Positions 49,630 to 56,268 of a stretch of 56,268 bases of DNA are shown here, in pieces. The translations under genes and the position numbers were made by a program. The stretch is from Mycobacterium sp. GTDB taxonomy: Bacteria > Actinomycetota > Actinomycetes > Mycobacteriales > Mycobacteriaceae. Position 1 is the stretch's first letter; every line of letters starts with the position of its first letter. Below the pieces are notes generated by a model. The model was not told the origin of the DNA. It did not search any database and was given only the letters and a program-made list of their open reading frames with translations. The DNA is taken from contig JAOPVX010000048.1 in the NCBI GenBank assembly GCA_025965975.1, forward strand, positions 1 through 56,268. The letters run 5' to 3'.

Positions 49630-50355
49630 TCAAAGTTCTGCCGAGGCCACCGCGACGTTACGCGCGATCTCGTCGAGGTTGCCGTAGAAAGCGGGCCGGT
49701 CATCACCTGTCTCGGCGTCGACGATCTCGACCGCGTCCTTCAGGGTCGGCCCTGACACCAGCCGGCTGGTGCAGTTATCCAGCGTGAACGAGACCGAGAG
49801 GGGAAGGCCAACGCGCGCCGCGGCACGGGCCAATCCAATTGCCTCGGCGACACTGTTGAACGTCATCGCCTCGACCAAGTCGACGCCTGCACGAGCCAGC
49901 GTGGCGAGCTGTTCGCTGTGGTACCCCTTCGACTCCTGGGTGGTAATCGTCTGGTTGGTCTCGTATGCGTCGCCACGCGGGCCGACGATGCCGGCATACA
50001 TCAGCGCGGGCAGCTGCTCTGCGTACTGCTGGGCGACCTCGCGGAGGAAGTCGATTGCGCGCAACTGCATCTCGGCCAGCGACTGACTGGAATAGCCCAG
50101 CAGCGACCCCCAGTCCGGGCTCGCCCGGTAGTCGAGGCCGCCGACGACCACGCCGAACCCGTGGCGGGCGGCGGTGTCGAGATACCGGCCGTACATCCCG
50201 CGTAGCTCGGTCACGGCGCGCGGGTTGTCCAGCAACGGGAACATGGCGAAGTGCGGGAGGTCGTACCCGTACTTGTACATGCTCTCGGTTTCCTGGCCGC
50301 CCTCGGTGAGGTAGTTGAGTCCGGACTGCTGTTTCGGGAATTCCGCGGCCCCAAT
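49630..50355 (-). pseudogene. Homocysteine S-methyltransferase-like gene with internal deletion
   Basis: The frame reads NYLTEGGQETESMYKYGYDL (the TDGGxET start motif is varied), then HFAMFPLLDNPRA, LPALMYAGIVGPRGDAY and VSFTLDNCTSRLVSGPTL. It then jumps from DRPAFYG directly to LDEIARNVAVASAEL. In complete relatives the intervening 60-70 residues include the zinc-binding NC and GGCC cysteines; here they are gone in frame. Upstream of the first ATG (50280) the frame stays conserved to an ATT at 50355 that has GAGGGA before it, so the original start may also be lost. Confidence 0.75.
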
Positions 50356-50435
50356 GGTTCCCTCGTTCCTGTGACCACACTGTGAGGATTCGTCAGCGTA
50401 GCGGTAGGCGCCAACCGCCGAGAGCGGATTGCGGG

Positions 50436-50822
50436 GTGCCCTTATTGTTGATCGATCGACTGTGCCGGACGAAGGAGCCGCAGACGGTCAACACAGGCAA
50501 GACCCCACCGACCGACCCGCTTACGCCCCGCGAGCGCCGTGCCATGTGGGTAGTGGTCGGCATTTTCGTTGCCGTGATTGCAGTGGGCGCGACGATATGG
50601 GCGATCGCGGGCCGCTCGTCGACCGGTGATCGATCCGGCGAGACCTGCGTAACCGTGACGATGGCGAGTTCGATGGGCGGCGGGGTCGAGCACGCATGTG
50701 GTGCGGCAGCGCGCGACTGGTGTCGCGCCGCTTACGCCCAGCACGACACCCACGCGCAGGCAGTTCAGGTTCAGTGCCGAGTCGCGGGGATTCTGCCCAC
50801 CGCGACAACGCCCGCCATTTAG
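50436..50822 (+). CDS. Single-span membrane protein with cysteine-rich exterior
   Basis: About 128 residues from GTG 50436; the start is uncertain because the obvious coding region begins near TPPTDPLTPRERRAMW without a standard start codon. One membrane span (VVVGIFVAVIAVGATIWAIAG) is followed by an exported part with several cysteines (GETCVTV, EHACGAA, DWCRAAY, QVQCRVA). Similar short mycobacterial proteins exist but I cannot name them. The stop overlaps that of the Rv1733c-like gene by 4 bp. Confidence 0.6.
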   Translation: MPLLLIDRLCRTKEPQTVNTGKTPPTDPLTPRERRAMWVVVGIFVAVIAVGATIWAIAGRSSTGDRSGETCVTVTMASSMGGGVEHACGAAARDWCRAAYAQHDTHAQAVQVQCRVAGILPTATTPAI

Positions 50823-51436
50823 TGCGGCCGTTTACTCCTCCCGCCATCGGCGAACCCTTTGATCTCACGTTCCCATTGCACGCGACGGATGCGATTGAGC
50901 GGCGAGCGCACCATGCCGACGGCGGCCAACAATCCCAGCATCGCAACAGACCACATTCCTGCGCCGATGCCGACGGCATCCAACGCGGCCTGCGACGGCG
51001 GTGTCGGCGGTGCAGCGGGCGTCCCAACGTCATCGACCCAGATATCGATGCGGTCACCGGCTTTGACCGCACGGTCTGCGCTGACCCACGCGGTGTGCCC
51101 ATCCTGAACTTCACCGCCCCGGGCGCCACCGACGCCAACCAGCCACATCACCAAGACAGCACCGCCGGTGGCGTGCGGCGTGTGCAGGGGCGGGCCAATT
51201 TCGACCACCGTCGCGGTGACGGGTTGGCGTGCCCGCGACTGCGCGGCGTAGAACGCACGGTGCGACCTGTACACACCAGCGCCAGCGACAGCACAGACCG
51301 GAGTCGCGGCCAGCACCGCAACGATCGCGAACACGATCACGAACGCTTCGATCCGATCGGTCCAGCGAAGCAGCGGATTGCGGCCAAAAGCGTGCGTGAC
51401 ACACCAAGACCGATAACCAAGCGAAAAAACGGGCAT
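50819..51436 (-). CDS. Rv1733c-family membrane protein
   Basis: Protein of 205 residues from ATG 51436 with AGGAG 5 bp upstream. Two membrane spans (about 30-55 and 150-175) flank an extracytoplasmic domain. Motifs match the family: RNPLLRWTDRIEAFVIVF, QPVTATVVEIG, VKAGDRIDIWVDDVG. M. tuberculosis Rv1733c is a DosR-regulon antigen. A weak half-match to a DosR box (AGTCCAGGG on the plus strand, about 51510-51520) lies upstream, but the other half is poor. Confidence 0.87.
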   Translation of the reverse strand: MPVFSLGYRSWCVTHAFGRNPLLRWTDRIEAFVIVFAIVAVLAATPVCAVAGAGVYRSHRAFYAAQSRARQPVTATVVEIGPPLHTPHATGGAVLVMWLVGVGGARGGEVQDGHTAWVSADRAVKAGDRIDIWVDDVGTPAAPPTPPSQAALDAVGIGAGMWSVAMLGLLAAVGMVRSPLNRIRRVQWEREIKGFADGGRSKRPH

Positions 51437-51825
51437 GGCGACTCCTGCGGCCGTTGACAGGCGCGTGTGTCGACCGCCTCATTCTCGTACGTGTGCCTCA
51501 CCAATTTCAATAGTCCAGGGGCGAAACCACCACTTTTGATTGGAACTGATCTGGAAAACCGCCGGTTCGCGAAAAGCTTTGACCGCCAGTTCATTTGGGA
51601 CACGAGCCAACCCGAACCTGCGTGTCCCGCCCGTAACCGGCGGATCCGCTGTGCGATTACTGCACCGAATCTGGGGACTGGCAGTGAACTACCCAAAATA
51701 ACGCTGTGAGCAAATAGATCCGAAATCCAAATTTAACAATGGATCATCTAACAGAAACGCTCACCGCGTAAGTATTTGGCCACTCGCGTGGGCCGATATC
51801 GCAGCAACCGAAGGGCGGAACCTGG
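51437..51825. other. Intergenic region upstream of amt
   Basis: 389 bp with no gene. It contains an inverted repeat GGGACACG (51597-51604) / CGTGTCCC (51621-51628) with a 16-base loop, and an AT-rich stretch (about 51700-51775) just before amt where the promoter probably lies. I looked for GlnR or AmtR boxes and found no convincing one. Confidence 0.45.
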
Positions 51826-53566
<1,741 letters not shown>

Positions 53567-53587
53567 GGGTCGTGCAGTGTGCGGCGT

Positions 53588-54697
53588 CTAGCCGAATCCC
53601 GTGCCAAGCAGTAGACCGAGTAGATAGGTGACCGCTGCGGCGCCGTATCCGATTAGCAGTTGGCGCAGCGCGCGCCGCAGGGGCGGCCCGCCGGACAATA
53701 GGCCCACGATCACACCGGTGCCGATTAGCGCGATGCCGACGAGTACCACCGCGACGACGAGCGCGACGACCCCTTGCAGCCCGAACAGGTACGGGAGCAC
53801 GGGTATGAGAGCACCTGACGCGAAGAAGCTGAAGCTCGAAACAGCGGCGCGCAAGCCGGTGCCGATCGCCTCGTGCTCGGCGGAATCGGTTGCGGCGAAG
53901 CCGAATTGCCCTGTCATCGCCGACGCATGTTTGCCGAGAATTTCCTCGGCCTGCCTCGCGGCTTCCGCGCCGCTCATCCCGCGTGCCCGGTAGACCAGCG
54001 CCAGCTCGTTGGCGTCGACGTCCAGCGCGGGGACGGCGGCGCCGGCATGGGGATCCGGAGTCGACGCATGCAGCAGCTCCCGTTGCGAGCGCACCGAGAC
54101 ATATTCACCCGCGCCCATGGACAACGCGCCGGCGAGCACGCCGGCGGCGCCGGTGACGAGCACAGTGTGGTTCGACACTCCGCTGGCGCTGATCCCCAGC
54201 ACCAGCGCCAGATTGCTGACCAGCCCGTCGTTGGCCCCGAACACCGCGGCGCGAAAACTGCCGGAGAGGCGACTGCGGCCCCGCGCAGCCAGCGCCCGAA
54301 CCACCTCGCCATGGATCCGCTCGTCGGCGGCCATGGTGGCCGTGGCATCGACATCGGCGTCGTAGGGGGACCTCGCCTCGGCGCGCTGGGCGAGGGCGAG
54401 CACAAAGACCGATCCGAAATGCCGCGCCAGGAACCCCAGGATGCGCGAACGTACATCGCCACGCCGGGGCTTTCCCACGTCGTCACCGAGCAGGGCCAGC
54501 CAGTGTTGCTCGTGGCGCGCTTCCGCGGCGGCCAGCGCCAGCAGGATTTCACGCTCCTCGCCGGTGCGTCGACCGGCCAGGTCCCGGTACACGGCGGCTT
54601 CGGCCCGCTCGTCGGCCAAGTGCTGACGCCAACGCCGAAGATCAGCCGCGGACGGTGTCGGCCCGTCGGACTCGCCGGGTCGTTGCGGGTGCACCAA
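53588..54697 (-). CDS. VIT1/CCC1-family transporter with N-terminal ferritin-like domain
   Basis: Protein of 369 residues from TTG 54697 (GTG 54694 also possible). The first ~140 residues form a rubrerythrin-like helical domain with DERAEAAVYRDLA, AEARHEQHW and ADERIHGEVVRAL (di-iron-type Glu/His pattern). The VIT1 domain follows: AAVFGANDGLVSNLALVLG, SMGAGEYVSVRSQREL and three more membrane spans at the end. By family it moves iron or manganese. Divergent from the GH16 gene with a 68-bp gap. Confidence 0.9.
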   Translation of the reverse strand: MVHPQRPGESDGPTPSAADLRRWRQHLADERAEAAVYRDLAGRRTGEEREILLALAAAEARHEQHWLALLGDDVGKPRRGDVRSRILGFLARHFGSVFVLALAQRAEARSPYDADVDATATMAADERIHGEVVRALAARGRSRLSGSFRAAVFGANDGLVSNLALVLGISASGVSNHTVLVTGAAGVLAGALSMGAGEYVSVRSQRELLHASTPDPHAGAAVPALDVDANELALVYRARGMSGAEAARQAEEILGKHASAMTGQFGFAATDSAEHEAIGTGLRAAVSSFSFFASGALIPVLPYLFGLQGVVALVVAVVLVGIALIGTGVIVGLLSGGPPLRRALRQLLIGYGAAAVTYLLGLLLGTGFG

Positions 54698-54765
54698 CCC
54701 ATGATGGGGCAGGACGCTCGATCAACAGGCATGCGCCGCGCGCGCCGGTTCGGCCGCATGGTTTC

Positions 54766-55638
54766 ATGCGAGCTGTGGCTGAGTTGAATCGTCGAAGTGT
54801 GATGCTGATGACCGGGATCGGTGTGCTGGCTGCCTCGATACCCCTCCCGGAGGCACGGGCGTCCGTGTCTGGAGGGCACGCAGCGGCAGGTCGGGTGCCA
54901 GCGCCGGCCGCACCGCCCGGTAACGCGACCGCCGGGAGCTACCTCTTCCAGGACGAGTTCGATGGTCCGGCCGGCTCCGCTCCCGATCCGTCGAAGTGGG
55001 CAGTGGCGCGAGCCAGGGAGTCAATGCAGGACCCGACATTTTGGGAGAGACCCGAGAACGTCGGACAGTACCGCGACGACCGCAGAAACCTGTTCCTCGA
55101 CGGCAAGTCCAACCTCGTCATCCGCGCCGCAAAAGATGGCAACACCTACTACAGCGGCAAGATTTTTGGCAACTGGCGAGGAGGCATCGGCCACACCTGG
55201 GAAGCCCGAATAAAACTGAGCTGCCTCACCGCCGGTTGTTGGCCCGCCTGGTACTTGTCGAATGACAATCCTGTGAAGGGCGGCGAAGTCGACGTCATGG
55301 AATGGTATGGCAACGGCAACTGGGCTCCGGGAACCACCGTCCACGCCAAGTTGAACGGCGGAGAACACGCGAGCCACGGAATCGCGGTTGACAGCGGATG
55401 GCACACCTGGCGATGCCAATGGGATGACGCCGGTATGCGCTTTTGGGAGGACTACGTCGACGGCGCGCAGCCGTACTTCGATGTTCCGGCGAACTCTCTG
55501 CCGGATTGGCCGTTCAACGATCCCGGTTACACGCTGTTTCCCGTTTTAAACCTTGCGGTTGCCGGGTCCGGTGGCGGCGACCCCAACCCGGGTACCTATC
55601 CCGCCGACATGCTCGTCGACTGGGTACGCGTCTGGTAA
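54766..55638 (+). CDS. Secreted GH16-family beta-glucanase, Rv0315-like
   Basis: Protein of 290 residues from ATG 54766. A signal peptide with a twin-arginine-like start (LNRRSVMLMTGIGVLAASIP) precedes the mature domain SYLFQDEFDGPAGSAPDPSK. The catalytic motif ExDxxE is GGEVDVMEWYGNG. Further family features are WEARIKLSCLTAGCWPAWYL and FPVLNLAVAGSGGG. Close to M. tuberculosis Rv0315. By family it cleaves beta-1,3-linked glucans. An open frame upstream to 54655 overlaps the VIT gene and is not needed. Confidence 0.93.
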   Translation: MRAVAELNRRSVMLMTGIGVLAASIPLPEARASVSGGHAAAGRVPAPAAPPGNATAGSYLFQDEFDGPAGSAPDPSKWAVARARESMQDPTFWERPENVGQYRDDRRNLFLDGKSNLVIRAAKDGNTYYSGKIFGNWRGGIGHTWEARIKLSCLTAGCWPAWYLSNDNPVKGGEVDVMEWYGNGNWAPGTTVHAKLNGGEHASHGIAVDSGWHTWRCQWDDAGMRFWEDYVDGAQPYFDVPANSLPDWPFNDPGYTLFPVLNLAVAGSGGGDPNPGTYPADMLVDWVRVW

Positions 55639-55756
55639 GGCATCGCGCACCACGTCTGTTCGCCGCCCACGCAAGCGTGAAGATCTGATCCTCGGCCGTG
55701 GGTCGGGCAGCGCGCGCTTCGCGGGCTCGGATCGGCGTGATCGGTACGGTCGGGAC

Positions 55757-56268
55757 GTGGACATCTCGTGCGCATTCGCAACGTCATCTGATGGTCTGGC
55801 GCATGTGGAGTTGGCCGAAATGCTGGGCTACAGGCGAGCGTGGCTCTATGACTCTCCGGCCCTGGCGACCGACGTGTGGATGGCTCTCAGCCGGTGTGCC
55901 GAGCGCACTTCGCGCCGGCGAAACCGCACAGTGGGAGGGGGCCAAGATCCGCATGCTGCAGCGGCCTGGCTTCGGGGCTAAGCGACCCATCGACGTGCCG
56001 ATCCTGATCGGCGCCGACGGCCCGAAGGGGCTGGAAGTGGCGGCCGAGCTGGGCGACGGCGTTTTCTCCGCAGCCCTGCCTCAACCTGATGCGGCCGGCG
56101 TAACCGATTGGCGGGCGTTGTTGTCCTTCGGCACGGTTGCTCGACGGGGGCGAGGACCTGAGCTCGCCGCGGGTCATCGACGCCGCCGGGCCTGCCGCGG
56201 TGGTGCTGTATCACGCCAGCGATGAGCTCCGCGGCGCGTCCGCCGTCGACGCACTAGCTGGCGGGCGG
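55757..56268 (+). pseudogene. Decayed luciferase-like (LLM) oxidoreductase, cut by window end
   Basis: Three frames carry pieces of one F420/FMN-dependent LLM-class protein. Piece 1 from GTG 55757: VDISCAFATSSDG, LGYRRAWLYDSPAL and WMALSRCAERT. Piece 2, in another frame from about 55905: AQWEGAKIRML, PIDVPILIGADGPKGLEVAA and DGVFSAALPQPDAAG. Piece 3, in the third frame from about 56140 to the end: LSSPRVIDAAGPAAVVLYH. About 70 residues expected between pieces 1 and 2 are absent. At least two frame shifts plus a deletion. Confidence 0.82.

Noticed and set aside
51501-51520. Possible DosR box upstream of the Rv1733c-like gene
   Set aside because: Only one half-site resembles the consensus; the other half is poor, so it does not stand without a matrix score.
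51597-51628. Inverted repeat before amt as a terminator or GlnR site
   Set aside because: The 16-base loop is large, there is no U-tract, and it does not match a GlnR box; recorded only as a repeat in the intergenic note.

Overview
The window is about 56 kb of high-GC actinobacterial DNA and almost certainly comes from a non-tuberculous Mycobacterium (Mycolicibacterium) chromosome. Support is the gene content: a fatty acyl-AMP ligase of the FadD33/MbtM type, an MmpL transporter, a WS/DGAT acyltransferase, an LdtMt2-like L,D-transpeptidase, close relatives of M. tuberculosis Rv0577, Rv0315, Rv1733c and the amine oxidase AofH, a mycobacterial hemophore-like protein, deazaflavin-type nitroreductase and two cytochromes P450. 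I saw no tRNA, rRNA, insertion sequence, phage gene or CRISPR array. All gene calls are from reading the sequence; homologies are from memory, not from a search.

Bases 1-12.2 kb are dominated by a diverged segmental duplication. A four-gene cassette (acyl-AMP ligase, then a co-directional GAF-ANTAR gene, then two GAF-ANTAR genes on the opposite strand) occurs at 1-3284 (left end cut by the window) and at 8130-12182. Between the copies lie two paralogous small membrane proteins with duplicated CRP-like palindromes, an L,D-transpeptidase, cyanase and a decayed LuxR-type regulator. In both cassette copies the last GAF-ANTAR gene is preceded by a conserved 18-19 codon proline/arginine-rich leader ORF.

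Bases 12.4-19.1 kb carry a lipid module on the minus strand: an MmpL/RND transporter, a type III polyketide synthase, an isoprenylcysteine-methyltransferase-like enzyme and an FAD oxidoreductase, with the last three tightly coupled. The order matches srsABC-type methylated phenolic-lipid pathways. A WS/DGAT acyltransferase precedes them. From 19.2 to 27.6 kb come an ArsR-controlled VOC/SRPBCC operon with a perfect operator palindrome, a flavin amine oxidase, a TetR regulator with divergent membrane proteins and a stomatin-like protein, and a seventh GAF-ANTAR protein.

Bases 27.8-37.9 kb look like a stress and carbohydrate region: STAS protein, two nearly identical 45-residue basic proteins each with a hairpin over its ribosome binding site, an alanine-dehydrogenase-like enzyme, a transglutaminase, an HPF-like ribosome-associated protein, a glycosyltransferase/glycosidase/GH130 phosphorylase operon, a cold-shock protein, two DUF5994 proteins, DUF2237 and a Ddn-like protein. 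Bases 38-51.4 kb contain an amidohydrolase-amidohydrolase-P450 operon, a secreted DUF4185 protein, an aminoglycoside-phosphotransferase-like protein lacking both key aspartates, a hemophore-like protein, a second P450, a DUF4407 membrane protein and an Rv1733c-family protein. The right end holds amt-glnB (amt is interrupted by an in-frame amber codon), a VIT1/CCC1 protein and a GH16 glucanase.

Gene decay is frequent: the LuxR regulator (6.6-7.3 kb), a secreted alpha/beta hydrolase (43.8-45.0 kb), a homocysteine methyltransferase (49.6-50.4 kb), amt (51.8-53.2 kb) and a luciferase-like oxidoreductase at the right edge are all broken. The most unusual signals are the duplicated ANTAR cassette with its leader peptides, the SD-masking hairpins of the small-protein pair, and a palindrome shared between the TetR promoter and a distant operon.
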